Counted from the stretch's first letter, positions 51,521 through 64,000 are shown. The stretch: DNA of 64,000 bases from Centropus unirufus (GCA_013397695.1 VYZI01000002.1:6428885-6492884), one strand, 5' to 3'. A program made the numbers and translations. The notes: generated by a model from the letters alone, not told the origin.

Positions 51521-53030
51521 CCAAGGTCAACCCATCAGAGAACAGAAGCTACAAATGAGTGATCAAGGAAAATTGGGGACCCTTGTGAAAAGGACATAAA
51601 AATACCTGAAGTACTCCCCATGTTTCTGGCATTGATTTTTGCAGGTAAAGTTGACTCTCAGGCCTTCTGCATCCCTGTGGCTGTCTGGCAGTCTCTACAA
51701 GAGTGAAATACTATCCATGTATGGGGAAAATAAGTTAAAGACCAATTCAGCAAAAATAAAATGAAGGAGTTCAATCAACACAAATTGCATCATGGAAAAT
51801 TATAATTAGAAATAAAGGGAAAATCTGTCACACTGAGAAGTTTCAAACACTGCAGAAGATTGTCTTCTGACACATCCAAAACTCACCTGGGCAACTTGGT
51901 GACCTGGTGAAATTGCAAAATTGGAGCAAGCTACGATCCTTCATAGTCAACTAAGGGAAGACACCTGTATTAGAAGCTTTATTTCTCCTTCTTCTGACAG
52001 GAGTTCAGAATAGCTGCTTGATTTTTATATATTTCAGAAAAAAGACTTGATGAGAGAAGACAATGAGAGCCAGAAGTTTAGTGAGGTTGGAAGGAGAGTC
52101 TGTAATGAAAGAAAGAAAATCAACTAGCTGCCAAAGTGGGACCAGAGGCTGCAAGAGTCTGGGGAGAAGAGACACAGTGGCATGCTCTCTTGGTCCCCAT
52201 AGCATGGTGTGCTGAGGAAGGTGCTGGGGTAGGAAGGAATATGTCATCCAGTAATTAAACATCTATCTTAATGCCTATTCAAAAGGGAGGTGAAATGAAT
52301 TTTTCAACTTAGTCTGAATCTGGAATTTCTAGTTATTTGCTTAATGCCACAGCTTAGTTTTTCTTTCAACAAACCTTATGTCTGTGTCTCATATGAAGTA
52401 TGAATATATGGAAAAGTAATTTTAGATTATTTTTAATTGGAGTTATGGCAGAGCTCACTTGAGGGACTGGTTTGAATTGGAGTAAAAGATAGTAAACAGA
52501 GCTAATTTAATACATATTTTAGTGGAATTGCTTTTCCGGTAAGGATTATTTCACACATTACCATTCCCCTGAACTTTTAAAAATAACATAAACAGACAAA
52601 CCACACAGTAAAAAAAAATTGCCCTTAAAAATAACCCAGAAGATCTTCTCTCAGCAGGCTTGCAAACATAGTATTTAAAACCCTCATTTCTTTCCCATTA
52701 TTTTAAAGGCTAAAATACTGGGCACAGATCTGTTTCTGATCATTTATGAGCTAATTACTGCACTTTGTACTGAAATAGCTCCCTGAGATTAAAAATTCTG
52801 GTTGCAGCTGTGAAAAGAGAAATTCAGAATATTAATGAAGCAAAGATTTTTTTTAATCTTGGGTATTTTTATTCATTTTTTTTTCTTGTATTCTATCCTT
52901 TTCTAGCATAAACTGCGAAAGAACAGCAATAAAATCTGAGAACTCTTTCTTGATTTTTTAAAACCTTTCATAACAGAGAGATGGGAAATATATATAATTT
53001 ATATTATGGTACGTTAAATAAAATTTCATC

Positions 53031-53080
53031 ACCTTAATATCATTAAGGTATAAGGTATAAATAAAGAAGGTATAAATAGG
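53031..53080. repeat. Inverted repeat with adjoining short direct repeats
   Basis: ACCTTAAT (53031-53038), spacer ATC, ATTAAGGT (53042-53049), followed by three AGGTATAA copies. It is a small palindrome merging into a slippage-type repeat. Confidence 0.8.
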
Positions 53081-53993
53081 GAAGAGCAGAAGAGGAAAAA
53101 AGCTCTGCAACGCTGAGACCAACTTTTATATGGGATTTTTTTTCCATTTTTAAAATTAGAAGACAATTATTTGAAAAGATATGCAAAGAATGGAGCTAAT
53201 TTTGTTTTTTTTTCTGCAAAGAATTTATTGGGGAAACCCTGCTACCTAAAATCTCTGGACACTTGTATTATTTTGGGATGTGTGCCTGAGCAGAGAAAAT
53301 GTCCCTGGGGCCTTAGGCTTCCAGTTCTAGACTTCAGCCTCAGAAACCATCCACGTGCAATGTAAGCACCTGCTTTCAAATGGAGATGCTGTTGCTGCAG
53401 AGACACCTTGATTAAAACTTATGGAATAGGGCTAAGCTACCTTGTGGGAGGAAGCAGACCAGTGAAATTTGATATTTCCACTGAGCCTTATTCCTGTGGT
53501 AAAGGAAGGTAATCCTCTCAGCACTATGGCTCATCCTGGTGGCATTTGACTTACACCTTGATTATGAATTGGCAAATTAGTAACACACACATACAGTCTG
53601 ACCAGTCATTTCTCACAGGTGTTGCTCACTCCCCAGCAGGAGTAGCCAGAAGCAGGCTGACCAAAAAGAAAGCTTTCTGAAAACATACTTTTCCAGTGAT
53701 AAGAAGGAAAAAAGGACATTATTTCAAGTTTGTAACTCATGGTGTTATTGGTATGAGTCTTAAACTGTGAATGAACTCAGGCTGATGAAAATAGTTCTGT
53801 ATTTTTTGATAATGGAGGGAGCTATAAAATATTTATTGAGAAAATAAGCGTACTTCAAAGGCCATTATTTTTTCTTGGTAATATTTTCTCAAAAAAGAAA
53901 AAGGAAGAAATATTTTTAGTTACCCGTGGAAGCAATGCTGTTTTAAGGAAGATTTACCTCTTTCCATCATAGCATTGTGTGCATATGTGTGAA

Positions 53994-54029
53994 TCTCTCT
54001 CTCTCTATATATGTATAAATAAATAAATA
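53994..54029. repeat. (TC)n / (AAAT)n microsatellite
   Basis: TCTCTCTCTCTCT runs into ATATATGTAT and then AAATAAATAAATA. It is a compound simple repeat. Confidence 0.9.
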
Positions 54030-56769
54030 TATAAGCATGGATTAATAATTATTTTTTTTTGTTCAGAGAACATGTCTACAAACAGCTGTACTGGTGCAAC
54101 ATAGGAGGTGTGCTGCGATGCCAACTCCATAACGTCAAAATGCAACCACTGCTTCTCCATTGCAGAATTACTGATTCAGTCTTATTATGCCTAGATTTAA
54201 GGGGCTGAGCCAAGGGGTGAAACCATAATGTTTAGCAGAGAACCTCAAGTCTCTAGAAGATAAGAAAGTTGGATTGTTAGGTTTGTAATGCGTAACACCC
54301 ATTGACAGGATCACACCTTGTTCAGCCATCGTGAAACAGAAAGAAGAGTTTCTGCATTTTGTTGGAGGCAAGGCTTTTCATGAAAGAACAGTAGCAGAAC
54401 ATACAATGGCAAAACAGAAAGCAAAATTATTTTAGGGCAAACTGCTTAAAAACTGAACCCAGAGCACAGAATCAGGTAATAATAACTTGTCACCTATGAC
54501 TTCTAGGTTGAACTTCAGAAAAGAAGTAGATGAGAAAAAGTGAATGGGATTTCAAGTGTTTTATGGAAATACTCAAAAGTATATGAGAGAGAAAATGAAC
54601 CAGTAGAAGAAAGTGATTTCCGGCATACTCTGCAGTTGGCCTTTAAGAAGCAAAGAAAAGCAAAAGTGGCATTGCAGTAATGAAAAATATAGAGTATCAT
54701 CTTTCTCTGTAAAGGATCATCATCAGTCAGTGAAAGTTGGTACAGGGATCAGTGACCATTTGTGACTTTTGCAGAACAAAGAATACCTTTAAATATTCTG
54801 TAGCTGCTGATAAAAATCAGGTAAGGGGAAACCTGGAAATTACTACCTGTTCTCTTCTCCTGCAGACAAAGAGGCAGAATTTCTCGTGCCTGTCTGCTGT
54901 CGGTTTGATTGATAGAACTGTGGAGAGGACATTCATGCTTAGTTTGCTAACAGTTGTTTATTAAGAATGGATAATGGTAACCCATGTTATACATAGCTCT
55001 ATTGTAATAACTACAGTCTTTTTCTAAAGCGCTGACATTTACACAATAATAAATAACTATAAACAATGAACAACTGTTATATGGCAGGAACATAAAGAAC
55101 ATTTAATATTTGCTTCTTCCCCTGGAGTCTCTTGCTGCTTCTGCGCTTGTGACTTTCCCCAGGTACAGCATTTTGCATTTGTTTCAAAGAAGCTATATCA
55201 AGACAGAAACTGCTTAAAAGCCATTGTGCTGCTAACTTAAAAAATCGCATTTTCAAAATGCTATGATTCTGTTGTTTAGACTGGTTGATTTACACTCGGT
55301 TCTGTCTTTAGCTTGCTGTTAGGAGCTGCTTGGAATCACAACAGAAAATGTTCAATAAAAAATGACAGCCTGAGTAGATTTGTGAATGGCAATTTTTTTT
55401 TCTTTCATTAAACTATACTTACAAATTGTAAGCTGCGAGGTAAAATTAAAATAATCAAATTTTAAAATGCATTTTAATATAAGGAATACCCACTAGAATA
55501 AAGGAAAGCAAATAGAAAATATTTATTAGTGGCTGAATGCGTATTGAGTTTAGCACAGAGAAATGAATGATCATACTCTCAACCACACTCTCAGACATAC
55601 TTGTTTGCATTATAAATTAATGTGGAACCCTTTCATTGGTGAAATGAGAGCCAGTTGTTTCCAATCACATGCACAAGCGAAAGCATGGATGTAACTAATT
55701 ATGCAGTCATTTGTGTCTCAGATGGAAAAAAGGATTAACTCTCCATGTGTTCTCTTTTTCCTCTCCAAATGCAGGACAGGGTCAATTAATATTTTAAGTC
55801 TTCAGATAGGTAATAAAAGACCCCTTAAACTAGAAACATGAAAGAAGAGGCTTGTGAATTGTTACTTCTTTTGTATGATTACACAATGAATGGACATCTT
55901 TGTTGTAAACTGAAACTATCCACTGGATTAGTTTGATGCAAATACAGTAGTATTTTAGAATGTTTTGTAAGTATCAAGATATTTACATATATTTGTATAA
56001 TCATAAACTTGATCTTGGAAAAGTTGTATTTTTAAATTGTGTATATAGTTTCCCTAGCAATATGTAAACATTACAAATGAAAATCTGAGCTCTCCTTTAT
56101 CTTTTCAGCCTGTCTTCAGTTTTGGAATGAATAGAAGTCATCATTTCACTGTTTGGGGTTTTTTTCCCCATATTTAATAAGGTTTTCTTTAATACTAAGT
56201 TCTAATATATTTGTTTCAGTTTGTCTTAATTTCGTTATATCTTACAGTAATATCTGTATATGTTAAGAATGTATAGAAAAAATCTACTTTATAGATCAGA
56301 AAATAAAGTGTGTAGATTTTCTCTGAAATAATTTTATTTATGTCAGACCATTTTTCTTAGTTTGTCTGAATGGTCATGACCAATAAAAGCACACTTATTG
56401 TCTCTGGTGCATGCTTCTTCACATTTAAATAATTAGGCCGGAATCTCCTTTTGTGTCAAATGCAATATTTGTCAGATTGAAATATTCTGTTAGAGAAGCT
56501 TTAGGAAAAAAGAATTAAGAAAAATAAAAGCCAGTTAACACAGGTTACACTGGTTACCACTATTAAGCATCTTCACAAGTTTCAGAAAGTTTTGAAAAGA
56601 TTCAGAAAGAATTTGCATGTGCTTTCTTGTGTAAGCCTCATACTCACAGGGCTACAGGGTATCAACAGTGTATCTCCTCAAGCCTTTCCTATGTTGTAAT
56701 TTGGCCTTTACACACAATGTTTTAATGTTGATTAAAGCAAACAGTGTGAGATGTGAATTATATTTTAGC

Positions 56770-56820
56770 CTGAGGGTTAAGACACCTGGGTTCCAATACC
56801 TGGTCTGGAAAATGCTTAAT
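56770..56820 (+). repeat. MIR-like head fragment with B-box-like sequence
   Basis: GAGGGTTAAGACACCTGGGT and TCCAATACCTGGTCTGG follow the tRNA-derived head of MIR ('GTGGTTAAGAGCACGG...CCTGGGTTCGAATCCCGG'). GGGTTCCAATACC is a recognisable RNA polymerase III B box (family form GGTTCRANNCC). The A-box side is decayed. There is no sign of a real tRNA gene around it. Confidence 0.5.
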
Positions 56821-59094
56821 AATTTATGCAGAGAACAGCCTCAAAAGGAAATGATGAGGAATACCATTGAAGGGTCTTTGCTGGTTCTAGTTCCAGAGTT
56901 CATGACACCTTTGTATGGACATTTCGTATGGTAGCCATAGGCTCTTCTTGCTTCTGTATGTCACGTCTCTAGTGCAGTAAGAAGACTTCCGGAAATTTAT
57001 ACACAAATACTGAAGATCTTCGATCTTGATCTAAGAGGAGGAAGGATTTTATGCTGTTGGTGCTTATGCACTTAGCCTCCATCAGATAACTGTACTCTGG
57101 TTTCTTTTATAGTGAATGGAAAAAGAGTAAGAGATACCTTTCTGTAGCATGATCTAGAATGTGAATTTAAAGCAGATGCTCTGATTTTTCTATTTGTGAC
57201 TTTCTTTATTAAGTATCAAATTGGTCCTTGAAATCCTGTGCCTCAAGCTAGGTATCTATGATAGATACCAAAATATATTTTGGAAAGTACAGGAAGGCAG
57301 CAGTTATATGATTAGCATCGCTTTTCATATTCATTTCCTCTGAAGTATTCAACAGGGATTGGCTTTACTGAAGGTTTCCAACCAGCAAGCATTGGAAAAC
57401 ACTGTCATCTTGTGGCTGCAGAGCGAGCAACAACTAGAAAAGAGGGTTTACTTCATCGGCTTATGAGATGTGGCTTTGTATTGATAATAGTAAAAATAGC
57501 TTGCATAAAACCCGGAATCTTTTAAAAAATAGATTCTCCCTTTAGACGTGGAAGGACTAAAGAACTCCAGAAAATCTGAGTTTTCCTTGGACTATCACTT
57601 TTGTGTTACACTCCTAGGTCCAAAATAACACTGTCAGGTTTTTAATACTGGAGTTTGCACATCTGCTTGGTTAAATACATTTTGAGCATGCTGACTTGAC
57701 AAACAATGCTGCTGGTGCATGCTATGTAGAATTTTCTGAGAATATTTGTAAATGTTAGTTCTTTGCAGGTTTTAGCTAAGAGAAATAGTTGTTTTAAGAT
57801 TTGGAAGTTCTTTGTACTTTATTTTACAAAGTTCAGCCATTTGGTTTCAAACTTGCAGTGCTAAGGGACCAGGCTGTATTCTCTGGTCTTAGCGAATGAC
57901 TTCTAACTGTCTTATACATCCCCTGGTCTTCTGAAGTCTGATCTTGCACCCGCTTGAGAATGTTACTTCAACTGACCATAACAATCTAGAGTGGAGGTCT
58001 TTGTGATGAATTCCCATTGATTTCAGTCGAGATTATGCAGTTCAGAAGAATAAAATAATTTAGGTGGTATTTTTTTTCTTTGTTAGCACTTAATAATCTC
58101 CTATCAAGGGGAAAACATGATTCTGATTTCTGCCTACTCTTTGTAATGTTGGTTGTGAATTTTATTTCCTGGTTCTGATCCTGTCTTGATTTTGGCTATT
58201 GGATTTCTCTCTGTAACATCTTTCTTATGTAACTGATAATCTATCCTTTGTCCAGGATCCAACAAAGCCTTCATTCCATAAAATTACTTCCTTAGTTCAT
58301 TAATATCTTGAACCCAGAGGTTTAGGGTGGTATGATATTCTAAAGTAAGATATTCTAATTTACTAGTATCTTCACTACAACACAAAACACAACATTATTT
58401 ACTTGGGAATACTCTCATGATAATGTTGATATTCCTAATGTGTCAACGCAAATGTAAATTTTTTTTCTTCCCAGACATGTGATCTGCTTTTTGCTAAATG
58501 TACTGATAAAATTCTTGAACCACAGAAGAAGATAGTATTTGCCTGGATTTTGAGTTGCCTGTATTCAGTAAAATATTGTCTGTATTGTTGGAACTATCTT
58601 TAGGATTCATATAATAGCAAAGCATTTAGACTCTGTACCGTTATAAAGCACTGGTTTGGAATTTCTCTTATGCTGTGTTTTCAGGAGTTTAAATAGGAAA
58701 AAAGCACTCTCATTCTGAACTAAGCATAACCACAAACTGACATTATTTATTTATAATTATCTCTTTGTCTGTGCTTGATGATAGTAACTTCCATTGTATG
58801 TAATAGATATGCAGCATAAGCCTGAAGAGTGAGAATGGCCTGGTAGTGTGAGAATGGCTTTCATTCTACATCCAGCTGTATGGAGGAAGGCTACGTGTCT
58901 TCTCTTTGACATCATCTTGGTTTTGAAATGCCCCTTTCGACCTGAGAAATATTTGGTGCTGTGAATGACGACTGGTAAACAATGCAATCTTTTGTTTTCT
59001 TTATCAAAAGAAGATCATCTCAGTTAAGAGCAAGAACCTTTGATGACTTCAATGTCTCCCACAAAAAAAATGTTCTGCATTTTTATGGAGTTCA
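56821..59094. other. Unique non-coding DNA
   Basis: Nothing that I can support: short frames only and no recognised repeat. Confidence 0.5.
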
Positions 59095-59362
59095 AAGGAA
59101 ATCTGTCATCTCAAGGTGGCCCGTTTATTGGATGAGGGAAAGGCTGCGGACATAGTCTACCTGGTCTTCAGTAAAGCATTTGACACAGTTACAGCATTTT
59201 GCTCAATAAACTCTCTGCACCTGGCTTCGACAGGCACACCCTCTCCTGGGTGGAAAACTGGCTGGGCCCAGAGGGTTGTGGTAAATGGAACTAAATCTAG
59301 CTGGAGGCCGGTCACAAGGGGTGTTCCCCAGGGCTCAGTATTGGATCCAGTATTGGAACAGG
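59095..59362 (+). mobile_element. CR1 LINE reverse-transcriptase remnant
   Basis: The protein remains [20 protein letters not shown] (motif A), then after a frame change [20 protein letters not shown], then back in the first frame [19 protein letters not shown] and GVPQGSVL (motif B, 59320-59343), are clear CR1 ORF2 sequence. The catalytic Asp of motif A is replaced by Val (GTC at 59164-59166; family form YLDFSKAFD). Judged against the family, two small losses near 59190 and 59268 shift the frame out and back. The copy stops at about 59360 before motif C. It is a dead internal fragment with neither end. Confidence 0.93.
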
Positions 59363-61794
59363 CCAATTTGAAGCGTCAGATGACTTCCACTGAGGTTTTG
59401 GAATTTGAAATGGTTCTCCAGATCCTGCTGTGGTTCATTCTTCACTTGTCAACTACCAAGGAACTGAAGATGTGCAGATAGAGTTTAGGAGCTGTAGTGG
59501 CCTTCCTCAGACTCCCCAGTCAGGACTGCCTTTACAACCAGCACCATTACCGGCCAGTAGCCACCACTGTGTCCCACGATGTCCTGGAGTTAAATATAAT
59601 AGCTCCCCTTTTCTTACCTGTCCACATCTAAGCCATCTGGCCAGGCAGGCAAAACTGAAATATTAGGAGGTCAGCATGAAAAATCTAATTATCTTTATTG
59701 AGTCTTCGGAGCCTCTTTGGTCCTAGCTGTCTGGGAACTCAGCCAGTGCAGAATCCCTCTGGGAATTTTATGCCCAGTGTAAAAGCCAAAGGCAGTGACA
59801 TGCTGTGTCCTGATAGATCTCCTGATAATTCAAAATACAGATGGAAAAAGCAAATTACTTGTACATATAAAAGAAAAAAAACATTAATTTCTAGATTCAT
59901 GCTAGCTCAAGGGAGGTCTGACTCATGAGCACTTGAGGTTTGGGGACATTAATACTGCATTCAGTAAACTCTCTATTTCGTACATAAAACTTGTTTTTAC
60001 CCAAAGTGATGGCTGAAAAATTACCCAGCTTGAAGTCCAAATTCAGAGTAACAGTCGAAAGCTCAGCTTGGACATTGGCAATTGTGTTATGCCTTAAAAT
60101 GAAGTGTTAGAGACTACAAGGTGACACAAACTCTGCTCTTTCTCTCCTTAGAACGTAACAATTTGCTAAACCTCTGCAATTCCCATCTAGTGCTTCTCAA
60201 AAGTAAAAGACATACTGGGATGATATGAGACTGCAAGATGGAGTGGTCATCATGAGCACTGAATGTACCATAATGCAGAGGGATATGAGCTAGCACCACC
60301 AGTAGCTGTTAAGCAGTGTTTTTAACCTGCATAGATCAGTGTAAGCCCATTTGTGTGGCTTTGAGCTGACAATGCCTCTCACCCATGCCATGCTGCCACT
60401 ATAGTATCACCTGTGTGACCTTTGCAGTTCTTATTTTATCCCTTGTTCTCCTTTGTAGTTTTGGTGTATGCAGACTCTCCCCTGCAAAACTTCTGTAGAA
60501 AAACTTATCTATTTAGTAAAAAATATCACTGGATATTCATAATAATTAGAATAAAAATATTGTAAACCTTATATCTGGTATGTTGGTTGTAGTGTTGGGT
60601 TTTTTCGGTTTCTGCTGTAGTTGTTCCTCAAGTGTAGCCAGTATCCACTATTTCAATACATTTAGTGCCATGAAAATCATAAGGATCTATACTAACTCCT
60701 CACTAAAATATTTGGGATAAAGATAAGAATGACTCTGATGCTAAAATTGTTTTAAATATTTTTGTCTCTGACTAATGACTTTAATACTCATAAATCGGTT
60801 TCTGTGCTTGAAAAAAAGAGAACAGATTTTGGGAGAGAATAGAATGCAATTTTTAAATACATTCCCAAATTTGAATTTCTGTTTTAGTTGCTGAATAAAA
60901 TCTTTATTCAACTATACATCTCCAAAATATTGCTACTGTATTAAGAGTTGATTAAACAGCAGATGGCGCTCAATAGTTTGCAGGGGTTTAATAGCATTTT
61001 AGCAGCAGTAAAACTTATTCTTTTCAAATTAAAGTAAGGGTAAACTTAGTGGCAGCAATACCATAATTTACATCATCATAATCTCCAATGAAGGGGTCTA
61101 CTATACAAGCATCAGATTGATTAGGGATTAGAGCCCCTCAGACTGAATTTTTACTTGTTTCACAGTGCAAATGCTGTTGGGTGTATGCAAATGCTGTAGG
61201 GTGTACATCCCATGTTACTGCAAAACACCCCCATTATGCTCTTGCTTGTTAATCTGTTTAAGCATTTGATTACTTACTGTTCATTGGCCTTGTTATCAGA
61301 ACTTGTGGTATTCTCAACTAGTAAATTTATTTTAAAAGGTGAAACACTTCGACTTCACTACAGAATGATATCTAATTTTGACATACTGTGTTTTGATGTG
61401 GAAACGCTGCTTTCGCTATGTTATCTTTTTTATCTTTTATGTTAAAAATATGTTTCTACTTGACAATCTGTTACATGGGCCCTGTATATGTGAAATCCAT
61501 CCCACATGGTATTTTCCATAGCAAAATAATTCTACCGTAGTCTTGCAAAGAAAGTCCCCTTTTTGACATGACTCTGCTTTGCAGGTCTTAAGATAACTAT
61601 TAAAACTTCTGAGTCTAAAGCTGAGATTTCAGAGGGAAGATGGATGAAATTAATATTCTAGCCTGGACTTCAGAAGATGAAGTTTAGTTCCTTTCTGCTC
61701 TGAAAGACTTCCTGTACAGCCTTGAATAATTCTTAAATCCTCGAAGAATGGAGTGCCAACAGCCAGGCACCTTGGCCTATACTGCGGATATGTA
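59363..61794. other. Unique non-coding DNA
   Basis: Directly after the CR1 piece, 59400-59930 is GC-richer with short frames but no recognisable domain. It could be older repeat DNA into which or beside which CR1 landed. The 20-bp tandem duplication at 61166-61205 is listed separately. Nothing else is recognised. Confidence 0.45.
61166..61205. repeat. 20-bp tandem duplication with one mismatch
   Basis: TGCAAATGCTGTTGGGTGTA (61166-61185) is followed at once by the same unit with A for T at position 13 (61186-61205). The junction creates a perfect octamer ATGCAAAT (61185-61192), the POU/OCT binding word. The near identity suggests a recent duplication. Confidence 0.92.
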
Positions 61795-61900
61795 CTTTAA
61801 TCCCTCTGTTCCCAAGTTCTCCATCTGTAAAATGGAAAGAGCAATACTAATCTAATTGCAAGGATAAATATATTATCTGTTAGTACTCTACAGGGTAGGA
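61795..61900 (+). repeat. MIR-like ancient SINE remnant
   Basis: CCTCTGTTCCCAAGTTCTCC, ATCTGTAAAATGGAAAGAGC and AATACTAATCTAATTGCAAG, then GGATAAATATATTATCTGTT, follow the order of MIR ('CTCTGTGCCTCAGTTTCCTCATCTGTAAAATGGGGATAATAATAGTACC...GAGGATTAAATGAGATAAT'). This is the longest of the MIR-like matches here. A phrase at about 61710-61740 (CAGCCTTGAATAATTCTTAA) may be the preceding part, displaced by an insertion. Confidence 0.7.
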
Positions 61901-64000
61901 GCAGGAGCAAAGAAGTGCCTGAAGTTAATATCTAAATCAAAACACTTGGAACGGTGGTGATGGAGGGAAGCTTTACAGAACAATGATAGCACATTTGTGT
62001 GCTTATTCTTCCTAGGAATACAAGCCATATGGGCTAGAGAATTAAAAAACTGAGTTCTTCTGTGCTGTAGGGAAGATTTATTTGAAAGAATCTATGCAAA
62101 GACATAGTTCACTGAAATTCCGTGGGAACTAAATTATGTTGCTCTCCTTTGCAAAAATTCTGGAAGTATAAAGATTTATCAAATACTGGTAAGCAGACAA
62201 TTTTTTTACACGTTCCTGTAAATTTCTCTTATCCTTGATTAATCAAAAGGTTGTGTTTTGTAAACACTGAAATGAAATCTTGGTGAGCTCTTTATTGTTA
62301 AACTAATGGCTACTTTTGTAACTAGGCATCCAGTCTAATGTGTTACAAAAGGTTTTCTAGCTGTGATAATTTCTATCTAAGATTGTCCCATTTCCAATTA
62401 TCGTTTTATATTCCACCTAATCTTCAGTATCATCACACAATTTCAGGTGGCTAGAACATTCAGAATGGTTTAACCTTTTCATGGTCATTGCCAGCTTTTC
62501 CTCCTCTGTGATACCATGAATCAGTTTGAGTCCTGCAATGGTGTTGTTTTCTGGGTTATTTCTCATGTGAAGTGTTTGCTTTCCAGGCTCCCATTAAAGT
62601 CCAAGATGTCTGTTTTCTTTCTTCAATCAATGCTTTCATTGCAGAAACATCTGGACTGGCCCACTCGTTCAGCTTCCAGCTATAAGCACAGGAGGCGTGA
62701 CTGTCAGACCTGTCAGAAACTGGAAACCTTCCTTTCTTTATGTTGACATTGGCACTGAAACTGCTGTGCTGAAACAATAAAAACCGAACCCAAAGGAAAC
62801 AGGAAGTAAAGCTGAGTATTAGAACAAAATGAGAAAAGCTCATTTCTAAGGAAGAGAATTTATTATGAAATGTCTATAGTTGGTCTTTTCTGGGGCAAAG
62901 AAAGTCCAATATGAAACTCTCTATTCTCTCAGTTCAAAGCCTTGCTAACTGTGATGAGGAAGAGAACACGAAGATCTGTGATGCAATTCCCTTCCCCGAA
63001 AGCCAAGCCGCCATGTTACTTCACACTGAACTACAATGACAGGGCATACCTCCTCCTTGACTGCCTCTGTACCTCCTTTCTTACCTCTTGTTTGTCCTGG
63101 CATTGTTGGACTAGGAATTATTTTTCCTTTTCATGGCTTTCTGACACGAAACTCCTTCTGGGTAACAGAAGGAAACACGGGAAAAGAAACAACGGTGGAA
63201 AATGAAAGAAGAAAAAAAAAAATCTGTTCTAGTAGTGGCAGTATCAGTTGAGGAATGTTAACTGGGACTCCCTTGGTGCATCTCAGTAAAATAAAACAAA
63301 TAGCGCCTTGACAAATACACAGAAGCAGGTCTGAACATTTTTCTTGTAGCTCTTAGGGTATATTCTTTCACAGAAAACACCAGACAAGCATGGCTGATAT
63401 CTTTTCAAATCCATCCATAGGGGAATATTAATCTCCAGGAAGCACAATAAACACAGACTTTGATTTCCTTTCCCTTCCTTATATAGACAGCCCAAGAAAT
63501 GCTGCAGAAAATGAGGAAACCAGAAATCAGACAGGAAGCAATATACAGAATCTGGGGCACTGCAGGTCTTGTTAGCATGAGATAACCGTGTGCCTCTACA
63601 GAAATCATAGAATAACTATACTAATTATGGATCAGTGCTGAAAGCAAACTTAATTTTAACCTTATTAGAACAGCAGCTGAGGAGATCTCATCACACTTGG
63701 AAAATGCAGTTGAGTGAAAAGTATTCCCTAAGACTGATATCTAAAGAATCACTTACACAGTCTGTATATGGTCTTACAAGAGTTTTTCTATCTTGATTTA
63801 TTTCTAACATGCACTGACATTGTTTCAACTCTTGTCATAGTAATGACGATCTTGGGTCCGTGCCTTGGACAGGATTTTCTTCAAACAGTTCCAAACTTTG
63901 CTACCTGCTGTTCATGAGAATTCCCTTAATTTTGCTGATGTGTGCTTCAGGTTTTCGGGGTATTTTTTTGTGCAATTATGATGTAAGACAGCTCATTGAA
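61901..64000. other. Unique non-coding DNA
   Basis: A GC-richer patch at about 62940-63250 is open in two overlapping plus-strand frames (87 and 71 codons), with no recognisable domain and no convincing splice sites. I find nothing else that I can support up to the end of the window. Confidence 0.45.

Larger units (their letters stand above)
51521..56769. other. Unique non-coding DNA
   Basis: No gene is recognised. It contains the inverted repeat at 53031-53049 with adjoining AAGGTATAA repeats and the TC/AAAT microsatellite at 53994-54029. The block 55600-55780 is moderately complex and free of repeats, and is a possible conserved element. Confidence 0.45.

Noticed and set aside
51145..51530. 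Minus-strand frames of 60-123 codons
   Set aside because: They are the antisense of the CR1 reverse-transcriptase remnant on the plus strand and are not independent genes.
56770..56820. Possible tRNA gene because of a B-box-like sequence
   Set aside because: There is no cloverleaf, no A box at the right distance and no terminator. It fits a decayed MIR head better.
59157..59366. Minus-strand 69-codon frame
   Set aside because: It is a shadow of the plus-strand CR1 reverse-transcriptase fragment.
1..64000. CRISPR array, endogenous retrovirus with LTRs, or prokaryotic operon
   Set aside because: I looked for regularly spaced repeats, paired TG...CA LTRs, retroviral gag/pol words and closely packed frames, and found none. 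The only RT sequences are of CR1 LINE type.

Overview
This is a vertebrate, most probably avian, stretch of AT-rich non-coding DNA. The best evidence is a set of CR1 (chicken repeat 1) LINE fragments. Two have the avian 3' end, which reads as tandem copies of TCATAGAA on the opposite strand, and several carry the CR1 reverse-transcriptase domain. There are also decayed relics resembling the older amniote SINE family MIR. I found no bacterial or archaeal gene organisation, no operons, no CRISPR array and no convincing complete gene. Apart from the CR1 pieces, the open frames are short, lack recognisable domains, and fit chance expectation in AT-rich DNA. The window is either intergenic or lies within a very large intron.

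Layout. Positions 1-44,800 are mostly unique AT-rich sequence. They hold short CR1 3' ends (3566-3666 and 17139-17264), old CR1-like traces (5281-5350, 8212-8260), MIR-like relics (8913-8980, 13390-13432, 21061-21105), homopolymer runs and microsatellites, and a 70-base assembly gap (40971-41040). From 44,850 to 46,860 CR1 fragments cluster: a degraded plus-strand copy, a doubtful older trace, and the best-preserved copy on the minus strand (about 690 bp). Two more plus-strand CR1 reverse-transcriptase remnants lie at about 50762-51520 and 59095-59362; both are broken and have lost catalytic residues. Two more MIR-like relics lie at about 56770-56820 and 61795-61900.

Host signals. Two stretches have the features of a spliced exon: 49986-50074 (coiled-coil-like peptide, strong donor) and 47340-47449 (acceptor then a short acidic C-terminus). 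Both are weak and could be chance. A homeodomain-motif-rich block around 42960-43510, and blocks near 12545-12910 and 55600-55780, are the best guesses for conserved non-coding (enhancer-like) DNA, but conservation cannot be tested from one sequence. Several perfect-arm palindromes are listed.

I did not find a convincing new biological system. The most useful leads are the two exon candidates, the candidate regulatory block, and the repeated loss of a hairpin-forming segment from CR1 3' ends.
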